Shown here: positions 15,476 through 24,611 of the stretch, piece by piece
Layout of the letters: the number at the start of each line of letters is the position of its first letter
How positions within the stretch are numbered: position 1 is the stretch's first letter
NCBI GenBank assembly: GCA_947177185.1
Contig: CAMWTJ010000019.1
Coordinates: 1 to 35,015, forward strand
DNA from: an uncultured Porphyromonadaceae bacterium
Lineage (GTDB): Bacteria > Bacteroidota > Bacteroidia > Bacteroidales > Muribaculaceae
Reading direction: 5' to 3'
DNA: 35,015 bases
Notes under the pieces: model-generated
The model's database searches: none
Seen by the model: only the letters and a program-made list of their open reading frames with translations
What the model was told of the DNA's origin: nothing
Translations under genes and position numbers: made by a program

Positions 15476-18157
15476 TCAGCGGCCGCTGCGGGCGATGGCG
15501 TTGCGCAGTATGTCGTTGAAGCTGTCGGCCCGCTGCAGGGCCTCTATAGTCAGATGCATGCGGTAGCGCCAGTAGTGGCGCGAGTTGGCGGGCACGTTTA
15601 TCTGCTCCTCGCGGGGGTCGGTGCGGCGAAGGTCGCCGTCGATGCTCAGCCAGTCCTGCAGCGGCAGTATGCACAGCATGGACGGCGAGTTCAGGTGCTG
15701 CTCAATGATTTCGCGGCATATCCAGGGCTCGGCGTAGTACGGAGCCTCGCCGTCGTGGCGCAGCATGGTGTTGTAGAATCGCTGCGTGGCCGCGCGGTCC
15801 TCTTCCCACCACTGGCGTATGCCACCCATGTCGTGGGTGGAGGTGGTGCACACCGACAGATAAGGGTAGCGGTCGGTGTGGCCGAACTCCGTGGCGGGGT
15901 CCTTGGGCATACGCTGAATCTCAAGCGCGAGTATGCGCAGGCGGTCCATCACGGCCGGCACGCAATGCGGAATCATGCCGAGGTCCTCGGCACACACGAG
16001 CATATCCGTGGCCTGAATCAGCGGCGGGAGCTTCTCCATGGCCTTATGCTCCCAGAAAGCATCGTGGCGGTGGTAGAAGAAATCGTCGTACAGACGGTTG
16101 AAGCACCAGCGCTCATAATCGTTCAGCGAGCGGTAGATGTAGGTCTGCTGCGCGGATATGCGCGGATGGTACTTGCCGCGCTCCACGGGGTCTTCAATGA
16201 AGAGCACGTTGTCGATAAGGCCCATCAGGGCGTCGCGCAGGCGGCAGTTGTCGGCGGTCGGCGGCAGAGCCGCGAAATGGTCGGCCACCTTGCGCTGGGT
16301 GTCGAACTCAGGCAGCAGGCTGTAGCGTCCGTAGCCCTCGGCCTTGAGATAGTGCGCGCGGGCAGTGTCGGTGAGGTCGCCGAAGAAATCGCCGAGAAAC
16401 CAGTCCATGATGTAAGGCCTGGTGTGCAGGTCGGGATTGATTCTGAAATCGTAATTGCGGCTCAGCTCGTCGGGCGAGAAGGGCAGCGCCGGGCTGAAGA
16501 TGCCGAGAAGGCCGTGCACGGCATCCATCGGAATCTGCCATATGCGGAAAAATCCCAGCACGTGGTCTATACGGTAGGCGTCGAAATACTGGCTCATCTT
16601 GCGGAAACGCGCTTTCCACCACGCATATCCGTCGCGGGCCATCACGTCCCAGTTGTAGGTCGGGAAGCCCCAGTTCTGTCCCAACACGGAGAAATCATCC
16701 GGCGGCGCACCGGCCTGACAGTCCATGTTGAACAGCTCGGGCGACTGCCATGCGTCGGCACTCGTGCGGGATATGCCTATGGGTATGTCGCCTTTGATGG
16801 CGATACCACGGCTGCGGGCGTAGGCGGCCACATGGCGCATCTGCCTGTCGAGGTGATACTGCAGGTAGCACACATAGTCTATCTCGGTCGAATTCGCCGC
16901 GGCAAAGGCGCGCACGGCCTCGGCATCGTAGACCGCGTGCTCGGGCCACTGCGAGAAATCGGGCGTCTGATAGCGGTCGCGCAACACGCAGAAGGCCGCG
17001 TAGGGCACAAGCCAGTCGCGGTTGGCCTCGAAGAAGGCCTTGTAGGAGTCGGAGGCTATGGTGGCCGCTCCCTCCTGTGCGAATATTTCGCGGAAGTATT
17101 CTATCTTGGCGCTGTTGACCCGTTCGTAGTCTATCTGCTCAAGAGCGTTCAGTTCGCCGGCGAGCGTAGCAAAATACTCGCGTCGCGACTTGTCGGCAAG
17201 CGTGCCGAGCTCCTGCAGACGTAAATACATCGGGTGCAGCGCAAATGTGGAGTTGGCGTTGTAGGGATATGAATCCGTCCACGTATGGGTCATGGTGGTA
17301 TCGTTGACAGGCAGTATCTGCACGAAGCTCTGCCCGGTGGCGGCGGCCCAGTCGACCATCGCCTTCAGGTCATAGAAATCGCCGACACCGAAATCGTCGT
17401 CGGAACGCAGCGCAAACACAGGAATGGCCACTCCGGCGCCATGCCACGGCCTGAAGGGGTCGCGCATGCGCAGGCCGGCCAGCACTGTGGCCTCGCCTAT
17501 GGCCGGGTCGACGCCGAGCACACGGTTTTCGCCATACTCCCAGCCGGCAACGTCGCCTGTGGCCGGGTTCAGCACTATGAATTTGTATTCGGTGGCAGCC
17601 GTCAGCTCACGCGCGTCGACACTGCCGCGCCACAGCGGGTAGTCACGGCTGTCGAGGCGCACAGCGCGCGCAGGAATCCACGAACCGAGCGACGGGGTGC
17701 TGCCGCATACGGCCACCACGCAGTCGGGCGCGACAACCGGCGCCTCAAGCTCGAAAAACACTCGCCCGGCTTCGGGCTCCGGCGCGGTGCCGGCGGGCTG
17801 CGCCGGACGCGCGAACACCGCTCTTGTGAAAGCCGACGCATACATCGGTTTGTCGGCAGGCATGTCGCACCAGTGGTCGTACACATTCATGCTGTGCACC
17901 GAGCGGCAGCCGAGCGTGCGGGGCTTGCCCCACTCGCGGCGCACGGTGCGGCCGTCGCGCACCACTATGTAGCTGTACTCGAGCGGCATTTCCGCATCGG
18001 GGATGTCGATATTCAGCGTCCACCGGCACCCTTCGGAGTCTGGAGTCATGGGAGCCGCGAAATTGTCGCGGCCGGCGCCGAGAGCCTGCGCGCTGCCGCA
18101 CACCCTGAGGCTCTCGCCCCACGCCGTGCGGTAGTCAATATGCAATGTGAGCATCAT
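15476..18157 (-). CDS. malQ: 4-alpha-glucanotransferase with N-terminal starch-binding domains
   Basis: An 893-residue GH77 enzyme of the DPE2-like type. Residues 1-105 and about 130-235 look like two CBM20 starch-binding domains (YRTAWGESLRVCGSAQALG and VVAVCGSTPSLGSW are the typical first strands). The catalytic core starts near residue 245. The expected active-site residues are present: nucleophile Asp531 in YRIDHVLGFFR, acid/base Glu724 in CAEDLGMIP, and Asp776 in TTSTHDM. The large insert typical of this subgroup is present. The enzyme transfers maltosyl or longer glucan units between alpha-1,4-glucans in the cytosol, in maltodextrin or glycogen use. No signal peptide is seen. ATG at 18154 is an alternative start. 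Confidence 0.93.
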   Translation of the reverse strand: MMLTLHIDYRTAWGESLRVCGSAQALGAGRDNFAAPMTPDSEGCRWTLNIDIPDAEMPLEYSYIVVRDGRTVRREWGKPRTLGCRSVHSMNVYDHWCDMPADKPMYASAFTRAVFARPAQPAGTAPEPEAGRVFFELEAPVVAPDCVVAVCGSTPSLGSWIPARAVRLDSRDYPLWRGSVDARELTAATEYKFIVLNPATGDVAGWEYGENRVLGVDPAIGEATVLAGLRMRDPFRPWHGAGVAIPVFALRSDDDFGVGDFYDLKAMVDWAAATGQSFVQILPVNDTTMTHTWTDSYPYNANSTFALHPMYLRLQELGTLADKSRREYFATLAGELNALEQIDYERVNSAKIEYFREIFAQEGAATIASDSYKAFFEANRDWLVPYAAFCVLRDRYQTPDFSQWPEHAVYDAEAVRAFAAANSTEIDYVCYLQYHLDRQMRHVAAYARSRGIAIKGDIPIGISRTSADAWQSPELFNMDCQAGAPPDDFSVLGQNWGFPTYNWDVMARDGYAWWKARFRKMSQYFDAYRIDHVLGFFRIWQIPMDAVHGLLGIFSPALPFSPDELSRNYDFRINPDLHTRPYIMDWFLGDFFGDLTDTARAHYLKAEGYGRYSLLPEFDTQRKVADHFAALPPTADNCRLRDALMGLIDNVLFIEDPVERGKYHPRISAQQTYIYRSLNDYERWCFNRLYDDFFYHRHDAFWEHKAMEKLPPLIQATDMLVCAEDLGMIPHCVPAVMDRLRILALEIQRMPKDPATEFGHTDRYPYLSVCTTSTHDMGGIRQWWEEDRAATQRFYNTMLRHDGEAPYYAEPWICREIIEQHLNSPSMLCILPLQDWLSIDGDLRRTDPREEQINVPANSRHYWRYRMHLTIEALQRADSFNDILRNAIARSGR

Positions 18158-18219
18158 GGCTTGATGAGTATTTTTTAAGCGGTTATGATATAATCTGTTT
18201 CTTTGTGTAAAAGTACAAA

Positions 18220-18244
18220 AAATAGGCGAGAGGCCCGCCTATTT
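18220..18244 (-). terminator. Terminator of the ribonucleotide reductase gene
   Basis: A 9-bp stem (18220-18228 with 18236-18244) is followed on the minus strand by a run of T residues. It lies between the reductase stop (18271) and malQ. Confidence 0.8.
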
Positions 18245-18270
18245 AATGTTTTTTAATAAATCCTGCGAAA

Positions 18271-20805
18271 TCAGCCGCATTTGCTTGTTCCGCAAGAGGT
18301 GCAGATGAGGCATCCTTCCTGATATATGAGTGTTTCCTGACCGCACTTGGGGCATGTCTGACCGCTGGCTTTGGTGCCGTTGGGCAGATATTTCTTGAGC
18401 GCGCGCTCCACACCCATCTTCCATGTGTTGATGCTCTGCGAGTCGAGCTCGAGGCTGCCCACGAGCTTGAGCACCTGATCTACGGGCATGCCGTAGCGGA
18501 GCACGCCGGAGATAAGTTTGGCATAGTTCCAGTACTCGGGGTTGAACTTTTCGCTCAGGCCTTCGATGGTGGTCTTGTAGCCGCGCTTGTTTATGAACTG
18601 GAAATCGTAGCGTTTGTTGCCCTCGGCGTCCACAGCCTTGATTATTTTGCCGCGGCTTACGCTCTTGGGGCAGAATATGCCGTCCTCGTCGTCGGTAAGG
18701 CCCGTGAAAATCTCGTAGGGCTTGCCGTCGCGCAGACCGATGAAGGCTATCCACTTTTCCTTGTTGTTCTGGAAACGCACCACATCGGCCTCAAGCTCTA
18801 TGGGGCGCTTGCCCACGTGGAGTGCGGGCTCGGGCGTCTTGGGCTCTTTCTTCTCCATGGCGATAAGCACGCCCGAACGCGAGCCGTCGCGATACACCGT
18901 GCAGCCTTTGCATCCCGCATGCCATGCCTCGAGATAGAGGCGGTTGACGAGCTCCTCGCTCACATCCGACGGCAGATTGATAGTGACCGAAATGCTGTGG
19001 TCCACCCATTTCTGTATGCGGCCCTGCATCTTCACCTTCTCGAGCCAGTCTATATCGTTGCTGGTAGCGCCGGCGTAGGGCGAGCGTGCCACCAGATCGT
19101 TCAGTTCGTCCTGCGTGTAGTCCGGGCGCTCGGGTATGCCGTTGATGCGCATCCAGTCTATGAATTTAGGATGGTAGACGATGTATTCCTCGAAAGCGTC
19201 GCCGGTATCGTCCACATAGTCCACGCGCACGGCAGCATCGTTGGGGTTGACCTTGCGGCGGCGCTTGTAAACTGGCATGAACACCGGCTCGATGCCGCTG
19301 GTGGTGCGCGTCATGAGGCTTGTGGTGCCTGTGGGGGCTATGGTCAGGCAGGCAATGTTGCGCCGGCCGTGCGCAAGCATGCGCTCGTACAGTTCTGGCG
19401 ATGCCCCGCGCAGGCGGTTGATGAAGGGATTGTTCTTCTCGCGCTCGGCGTCGAAAATTTCGAAAGCGCCACGCTGCGCGGCCAGCTCCACGCTCGAACC
19501 ATAGGCCGCGAGTGCCAGCGCGCGGTGCACGCTCTCGCTGAAATCGGTGGCTTCGGTGGTGCCGTAGCGGTAGCCGAGTGCGGCGAGCATATCGCCTTCG
19601 GCGGTAGTGCCCACGCCCGTGCGGCGCCCCTTGAGAGTCTTCGACTTTATCTTAAGCCACAGATTGCGCTCGGTGGCCTTCACCTCTTCTGTTTCGGGGT
19701 CGGAGTCTATCTTTTCGAGAATACGGTCTATCTTCTCCATCTCGAGGTCGATGATATCGTCCATGATGCGCTGGGCTTTCGCCACATGCCCGGCAAAGAG
19801 TTCGAAATCAAACGACGCTTCGGGCGTGAATGGATTGCGGACGTAGCTGTAGAGATTTATGGCCAGCAGGCGGCAGCTGTCGTAGGGACAAAGCGGAATC
19901 TCGCCGCAGGGGTTGGTGGAAATGGTGCGGAAACCAAGGTCGGCATAGCAGTCGGGCACACTCTCGCGGGTGATGGTGTCCCAGAACAGCACGCCGGGCT
20001 CGGCCGACTTCCAGGCATTGTGTATGATTTTGCCCCACAATGCCTTGGCGTCAATCTCCTTGCTCACAAGCGGCGCATCGGATACCACGGGAAACTGCTG
20101 CACGTACGGAGCGCCGCTTTCCACGGCCTGCATGAAGGCGTCGTCGATACGCACGCTCACATTGGCGCCGGTGACTTTTCCTTCGGTCATCTTGGCATCA
20201 ATGAAGGCTTCGCTGTCGGGATGCTTGATGCTTACGGTCATCATAAGCGCGCCACGGCGTCCGTCCTGCGCCACCTCGCGTGTGCTGTTGGAATAGCGCT
20301 CCATAAAGGGCACGAGGCCGGTGCTGGTGAGTGCGGAGTTTTTGACGGGCAAACCCTTCGGGCGCAGATGCGACAGGTCGTGGCCCACGCCGCCGCGGCG
20401 CTTCATGAGCTGCACCTGCTCCTCGTCGATGCGTATCACACCGCCATAGCTGTCGGGAGCGCCGTCAAGACCTATCACGAAGCAGTTGCTGAGCGAGCCC
20501 ACCTGATAGCTGTTGCCTATGCCCGACATAGGGCTTCCCTGCGGCACAATATACTTGAAATCCTTGAGCAGGGCGAATATCTCGTCCTCGCTCATAGGCT
20601 CGGGGTATTTGTTCTCTATACGGGCTATTTCGCGGGCTATGCGGCGATGCATATCGTCGGGGGTAAGCTCGAAAATGTGTCCGAACGAATCTTTCAGGGC
20701 ATATTTGCTGGCCCATACACGTGCGGCGAGTTCGTCGCCGCCGAAATATTCGAGAGTAGCAGCCTGGGCTTCTTCGAAGGTATAATGCTTGGTGTTGTCT
20801 GACAC
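18271..20805 (-). CDS. nrdJ: Adenosylcobalamin-dependent (class II) ribonucleotide reductase
   Basis: The reading frame is open to 20937, but the upstream part overlaps dnaA in another frame. The likely start is the GTG at 20805 (VSDNTKHYTFEEAQ), giving 844 residues and a 44-bp gap after dnaA. The protein has the radical-enzyme barrel: SLSNCFVIG (first redox cysteine), STNPCGEIPL (catalytic Asn/Cys/Glu motif), and the PTGTTSL loop. The C-terminus is a cysteine-rich zinc-ribbon-like tail (CPKCG and CTSCGTSKCG) that probably holds the reducing thiols. It makes deoxyribonucleotides without oxygen, using B12. No B12 riboswitch is visible, because the upstream region is only the end of dnaA. Confidence 0.92.
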   Translation of the reverse strand: MSDNTKHYTFEEAQAATLEYFGGDELAARVWASKYALKDSFGHIFELTPDDMHRRIAREIARIENKYPEPMSEDEIFALLKDFKYIVPQGSPMSGIGNSYQVGSLSNCFVIGLDGAPDSYGGVIRIDEEQVQLMKRRGGVGHDLSHLRPKGLPVKNSALTSTGLVPFMERYSNSTREVAQDGRRGALMMTVSIKHPDSEAFIDAKMTEGKVTGANVSVRIDDAFMQAVESGAPYVQQFPVVSDAPLVSKEIDAKALWGKIIHNAWKSAEPGVLFWDTITRESVPDCYADLGFRTISTNPCGEIPLCPYDSCRLLAINLYSYVRNPFTPEASFDFELFAGHVAKAQRIMDDIIDLEMEKIDRILEKIDSDPETEEVKATERNLWLKIKSKTLKGRRTGVGTTAEGDMLAALGYRYGTTEATDFSESVHRALALAAYGSSVELAAQRGAFEIFDAEREKNNPFINRLRGASPELYERMLAHGRRNIACLTIAPTGTTSLMTRTTSGIEPVFMPVYKRRRKVNPNDAAVRVDYVDDTGDAFEEYIVYHPKFIDWMRINGIPERPDYTQDELNDLVARSPYAGATSNDIDWLEKVKMQGRIQKWVDHSISVTINLPSDVSEELVNRLYLEAWHAGCKGCTVYRDGSRSGVLIAMEKKEPKTPEPALHVGKRPIELEADVVRFQNNKEKWIAFIGLRDGKPYEIFTGLTDDEDGIFCPKSVSRGKIIKAVDAEGNKRYDFQFINKRGYKTTIEGLSEKFNPEYWNYAKLISGVLRYGMPVDQVLKLVGSLELDSQSINTWKMGVERALKKYLPNGTKASGQTCPKCGQETLIYQEGCLICTSCGTSKCG

Positions 20806-20849
20806 GGTGTGTGGTGTGAGGAAATATTGTAATTGACTTAAGGGTTGGT

Positions 20850-22244
20850 TTAATGTGCGGCAAGCTCGGCCTCGATGGCCACTATGTCGTCGTGCAGCTG
20901 TTTCTCGAGCGGCAGTCGCTCCTCGATATTGCGGCACGCATAGAGCACTGTGGCGTGTGTGCGGTCGAGCCGCGAGCCTATGGCGGTGAGAGGCATTTTA
21001 AGCACTTTCTTGGCCAGGAACATCACTATCTGGCGGGCGTCGCTGATTTCGCGCTTGCGGCTTTTCGTGAAGATGGCGTCGGACTCGAGGCCGTAATGAT
21101 CGCACACGGCTGTGGCTATCTCTTCGAAGTTGACCTGACGGCGATTGATGCGCACGGCGTTGGCCACGACGGTGCGGGCCAGGTCGAGCGTGATATCCAG
21201 CCCGAGCACGGTGGCACGGCCTATGAGCGACACCACGATGCCTTCAAGCTCGCGGATGCTGTCCGTGACATTGGCAGCGATGTAGTCTATAACTTCTTCG
21301 GGCAGCTCCAGGCCGTCCTGCTCGGCTTTCTGCACAAGCACGTTGCGGCGCAGTTCCACGTCGGGATTCTCAAGTTTTACGCTCATGCCCCAGCGGAATC
21401 GCGACAGCAGGCGGTCTTCAAACCCCTCCATATCGGCCGGCGCGCAGTCGCTCGACATGATTATCTGCTTGCCGTTCTGGTGCAGATGGTTGAATATGTG
21501 GAAAAACGTGTTTTGCGTCTTGGGCTTGTCACGGAAATCCTGTATGTCGTCGACTATCAGCGTGTCGATGCTCTGATAGAAATGGAAAAAGCTGTTGGTG
21601 GTACCTTTGGCCTCGGCCGTGGTGTACTGGCTCTGAAACAAGCGTGCCGTGACATACAGCACCTTGGCCGCCGGGTTGCGCTCCTTCACGCGTATGCCTA
21701 TGGCCTGCACGAGGTGGGTCTTGCCCACGCCGGTGGAACCGAAAATAAACAACGGGTTGAACGTTTTGATTTTCGGGTCGTTGGCTATGGTCTGCCCGAT
21801 GGAGCACGCCACCTTGTTGCTGAAGCTGCAGCAGTAGTTCTCGAAATTGTAGCGCGGATTGAGCCTCGGGTCAATCTCGCCCACAGGCTGCGCGGCAAAC
21901 GGATTGCCTCCCGCAGCGGCCGCGCCGGAATTGAGTATCGCCGGCGACGGTTCGGCCGAACGGATGTTGACGGCCGACGCGGGCACGTCCTTGACCTGGT
22001 TGTAATGATAGTACAGCTTGACACCCTGTCCGTACACCTTGCGTATGGCTGCCCCGAGCAGTCCGAGGTAGCGCTCCTCGAGCTGCTCCACAAAGAAGGC
22101 CGACGGCACCATGAGCGTCAGGCTCACGCCGTCGAATCCCTGCGAGGCAACATCCCGAAACCACGCGTCGAACTGTGCGGGGGGAAGATAGTCTTTGATT
22201 ATCTGACGACATTCCTCCCAAAGCTGTTGATGATTCTTTTCCAT
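20850..22244 (-). CDS. dnaA: Chromosomal replication initiator DnaA
   Basis: A 464-residue AAA+ protein. The N-terminal DnaB/DiaA-interaction domain occupies residues 1-90 and a short linker rich in Ala/Gly residues 95-120. Walker A is GSTGVGKT (169-176) and Walker B is IVDDIQD (about 230-236). Domain IV carries the DNA-binding signature in LDRTHATVLYA near the C-terminus; many DnaA proteins have GGRDHTTV there, so this version differs slightly. It binds DnaA boxes at oriC and loads the helicase. It is followed by nrdJ on the same strand, so replication initiation and dNTP synthesis genes are adjacent. No cluster of DnaA boxes is seen in the upstream 22245-22463 region. Confidence 0.96.
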   Translation of the reverse strand: MEKNHQQLWEECRQIIKDYLPPAQFDAWFRDVASQGFDGVSLTLMVPSAFFVEQLEERYLGLLGAAIRKVYGQGVKLYYHYNQVKDVPASAVNIRSAEPSPAILNSGAAAAGGNPFAAQPVGEIDPRLNPRYNFENYCCSFSNKVACSIGQTIANDPKIKTFNPLFIFGSTGVGKTHLVQAIGIRVKERNPAAKVLYVTARLFQSQYTTAEAKGTTNSFFHFYQSIDTLIVDDIQDFRDKPKTQNTFFHIFNHLHQNGKQIIMSSDCAPADMEGFEDRLLSRFRWGMSVKLENPDVELRRNVLVQKAEQDGLELPEEVIDYIAANVTDSIRELEGIVVSLIGRATVLGLDITLDLARTVVANAVRINRRQVNFEEIATAVCDHYGLESDAIFTKSRKREISDARQIVMFLAKKVLKMPLTAIGSRLDRTHATVLYACRNIEERLPLEKQLHDDIVAIEAELAAH

Positions 22245-22266
22245 TCAGGACAGTGGGTTGGCACAA

Positions 22267-22297
22267 CAAAATTGACAATAATTTTTTGAAAAAACAA
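22267..22297 (-). promoter_or_regulatory. Candidate dnaA promoter
   Basis: On the minus strand TTG (22297-22295), a 20-bp spacer and CAATTTTG (22274-22267) fit the Bacteroidetes promoter except for the first base of the -7 box. The leader would be about 16 nt. Confidence 0.5.
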
Positions 22298-22350
22298 CAG
22301 CCCGAAAATTTGGAAATATCGAAAACTTTACAACACCCTACCTCACAACA

Positions 22351-22392
22351 TGTTAAAAGCAGAAATTCCGAAACGAATTTCTGCTTTTAACA
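22351..22392 (-). terminator. Perfect hairpin between the MCE gene and dnaA
   Basis: An 18-bp perfect inverted repeat (22351-22368 with 22375-22392) has a 6-nt loop and T-rich ends. It lies between the MCE gene stop (22464) and the dnaA promoter, so it most likely ends the upstream unit. The rest of 22245-22463 shows nothing else clear. Confidence 0.7.
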
Positions 22393-22463
22393 CACAGGCC
22401 ATTTTCAGACCTATCAGAGATATGCGACCCCGGCGTTAACACTGAGCCGGCTCGCGCCATACC

Positions 22464-23360
22464 TCAAAGAAGTTTGATATTGATATAGCGTTTGGGATGG
22501 GCTTTGATGTCGACAAACAGCGAGTCGAGCGAGCCTATGGCGCTGTTGATATTTCTGTACAGCTCGGGGTCCTTCATAAGCAGGCCGAGCGAACCGTCGG
22601 GGTCGTTGAGCTGCTCGCTCAATGCGCGGAGATTGGCCACCGCAGCTGCCATGTCGGCCACAAGCGAGTCCACCGGCACGCCGCTCAGTCGGTCGCTCAG
22701 CACGGCCATGTCGTCGGAGATAGTGTCGAGGTTGGATGTCAGGTGTTTCACATCCCTGAGCACTGGCTGCAGCGCCGAAAGCGACGCCGACAGCGTGCGC
22801 GTGGACGCTTCCAGATTGGCCGTGATGCCGTCAAGACGGCGCACCGACGATGTGAGCGCGGGGTCGCCGGTGATGGCGTTGAGGTTCGACAGCAGTGTGT
22901 CAATCTTCGGGAATATAGCTTCCACGGAAGGCATCACCTTGCCCACGCCTGCCATCAGCCCTTTGTCGGTGACGCCTACCAGGTCGTCGCCCACGCGATG
23001 GCTCTCGGAGGCAGTGCCGGGACGCAGCGCTATCGAGGCTGTGCCGAGCAGGTCGGCAGCCAGCACGGCTTCCGTGCCTTTAGGCAGTTTCAGCTGTTTG
23101 TCGAGGCTTATTTCCACTTTTACATGCCCGGGGTTGTCGTACTCGTATCTGATTTCCCGCACCTGGCCCACTTTGAAGCCGTTGAGCGTGACCGGGGCGG
23201 ATATGGCGAGTCCTTCCACGTCGGTGTACTGTACATAATAATAGTTGGCCGATTTGAACACATTGACTCCTTTCAGGAAATCAATGCCGAAAATCAGCAG
23301 CGCCAGAGCCAGCAGCACGAGGCCGCCGATGGTGAGTTCTTTTTTTAATGTACTTTTCAT
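22464..23360 (-). CDS. MCE/MlaD-family lipid transport protein
   Basis: A 298-residue protein with an N-terminal membrane anchor (residues 9-27: ELTIGGLVLLALALLIFGI) and one MCE domain at about residues 38-120 (YYYVQYTDVEGLAISAPVTL, then GFKVGQVREI). A long helical C-terminal region follows with regular hydrophobic spacing, typical of single-MCE proteins that form hexameric rings. Such proteins bind lipids between inner and outer membrane. The MlaE permease and MlaF ATPase genes are not adjacent, so the partner set must be elsewhere. It starts 21 bp after the amidase gene and is probably cotranscribed. Confidence 0.87.
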   Translation of the reverse strand: MKSTLKKELTIGGLVLLALALLIFGIDFLKGVNVFKSANYYYVQYTDVEGLAISAPVTLNGFKVGQVREIRYEYDNPGHVKVEISLDKQLKLPKGTEAVLAADLLGTASIALRPGTASESHRVGDDLVGVTDKGLMAGVGKVMPSVEAIFPKIDTLLSNLNAITGDPALTSSVRRLDGITANLEASTRTLSASLSALQPVLRDVKHLTSNLDTISDDMAVLSDRLSGVPVDSLVADMAAAVANLRALSEQLNDPDGSLGLLMKDPELYRNINSAIGSLDSLFVDIKAHPKRYINIKLL

Positions 23361-23381
23361 ATGTACGGTTGTGTTGAGTTA

Positions 23382-24506
23382 TCAGATTCGTTTTCCATCC
23401 TGCAGTTTGATTATGAACGCTTCAGGATGCTTCTTGCGCACTTTGGCAAGGGCCTTTTTCGCCTGAGAGAGCGTGGTGAAACTGCCGGAATAATACTTAT
23501 ATAGTCCACCGTCGTGGTAACATTCCACATTGTCGACGCCCGCCAGACGCCTGTCGGAGGCCTGCAGACGGCTGCCGCTGGTCAGAAACTGCACATGGTA
23601 TGTGGGTTCCGCCCGACTCGCGTCAGCAGCTTCTGTTGCCGCTTCGGTGTGCCGGGCCACGGTGTCGCCGCTCAATTCTTCGCTTCGGGCTGCCTTGGAA
23701 GCGATGTCGGTGCGCCTGTGGCGGCTGTAGTAGGCCGTGAATGCATTGGCCAGCGCCCTCGCGCATTTCTCCCGTCCGTCGGCCGAGTTCAGAAACTGCT
23801 CCATGCGCGGGTTGCATATGAAATCGAGCTCCACAAGCACCGACGGCATGGCCACGGCCCAAAGCACCCAGAATCCGGCCTGACGCACACCCTTGTCGGC
23901 ACGCCCTGCCGTGGCAATCAGCTCGTTCTGCATCGAGCCGGCTATCTCTATGCTGTTGGCCACATGGCTGTTCTGATTGAGTTCAAACATTATGTAGCTT
24001 TCCGACGAGTTCGGGTCAAAGCCCTGATACTTGGCGCTATAGTCAGGCTCAAGTTCCATCACGGCGTTCTCGCGCATGGCCACGCTGAGGTTGTTGTCGC
24101 TCTTATGCAGCCCGAGCGTGTATACACTCGCTCCGTGCACGCTCTGGCGGTTGCGCGAGCGCTTGTCGACACTGTTGACGTGTATCGACACAAACAGGTC
24201 GCCGCGCGCGCTGTTGGCCACGTCGGCACGCTGCTGCAGCGTCAGATACCGGTCTGTGTCGCGGGTATATTCCAGCTTCACCTCGGGGTGCTCTTTGCCT
24301 ATAATCTTGCCGAGCCGGCGCGCCACATCGAGCACAATGGTCTTTTCGTTGGTGAGTTTTCCCACACAGCCATAGTCCTTGCCGCCGTGGCCGGGGTCGA
24401 GCACAAGCGTGAACGGACGCTGCTCCTGAGCCGATACGGCCACTCCGGCCGCTCCATACAGAGCGACCACGACTGTGAGCACGCGAAATAAAACCGTTTT
24501 AAGCAT
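23382..24506 (-). CDS. N-acetylmuramoyl-L-alanine amidase (Amidase_3) with a C-terminal SPOR-like segment
   Basis: 374 residues from the ATG at 24506 (MLKTVLFRVLTVVVALYG), which gives a proper signal peptide ending in VSAQ; a longer frame from 24602 would add 32 residues upstream of it. The zinc-amidase motifs are clear: LDPGHGGKD (first zinc His), NEKTIVLDVARRLG (Glu), SIHVNS (second His) and VLVELDFICNP with the catalytic Glu. The last 75 residues (TYHVQFLTSGSRL, then YKYYSGSFTTLSQAKKALAKV) resemble a SPOR-type domain that binds denuded glycan strands. The enzyme splits septal peptidoglycan during cell separation. The expected transcription start lies only a few bases before the ATG. Confidence 0.9.
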   Translation of the reverse strand: MLKTVLFRVLTVVVALYGAAGVAVSAQEQRPFTLVLDPGHGGKDYGCVGKLTNEKTIVLDVARRLGKIIGKEHPEVKLEYTRDTDRYLTLQQRADVANSARGDLFVSIHVNSVDKRSRNRQSVHGASVYTLGLHKSDNNLSVAMRENAVMELEPDYSAKYQGFDPNSSESYIMFELNQNSHVANSIEIAGSMQNELIATAGRADKGVRQAGFWVLWAVAMPSVLVELDFICNPRMEQFLNSADGREKCARALANAFTAYYSRHRRTDIASKAARSEELSGDTVARHTEAATEAADASRAEPTYHVQFLTSGSRLQASDRRLAGVDNVECYHDGGLYKYYSGSFTTLSQAKKALAKVRKKHPEAFIIKLQDGKRI

Positions 24507-24514
24507 ATACGGAT

Positions 24515-24523
24515 GCAAAAATA
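24515..24523 (-). promoter_or_regulatory. Candidate -7 element of the amidase-MCE unit
   Basis: TATTTTTGC on the minus strand matches TAnnTTTG and lies 8 bp before the chosen ATG. No clear -33 TTG is seen at the usual distance. The location supports the 24506 start, because longer frames would begin upstream of this promoter. Confidence 0.45.
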
Positions 24524-24611
24524 CGGAATTCTTTGCTTTCTGAACGCCTGCGCGGGCAGATTTTTGTTCGGAAACGGCAAAAAACTCCAATTTTCGGGCC
24601 ATAGGGCACTA

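Noticed and set aside
15461-17224. 587-codon plus-strand frame opposite malQ
   Set aside because: Antisense shadow of a GH77 enzyme with all catalytic residues.
20806-20849. B12 riboswitch for the class II reductase
   Set aside because: The space upstream of the gene is only 44 bp, and no B12-box-like sequence is seen.
20806-20937. N-terminal extension of the reductase into dnaA
   Set aside because: The extra residues are read from dnaA in another frame, and the family N-terminus begins near the GTG at 20805.
22245-22463. Replication origin next to dnaA
   Set aside because: No cluster of DnaA-box-like 9-mers or AT-rich repeats is seen; the main structure is a terminator-like hairpin.
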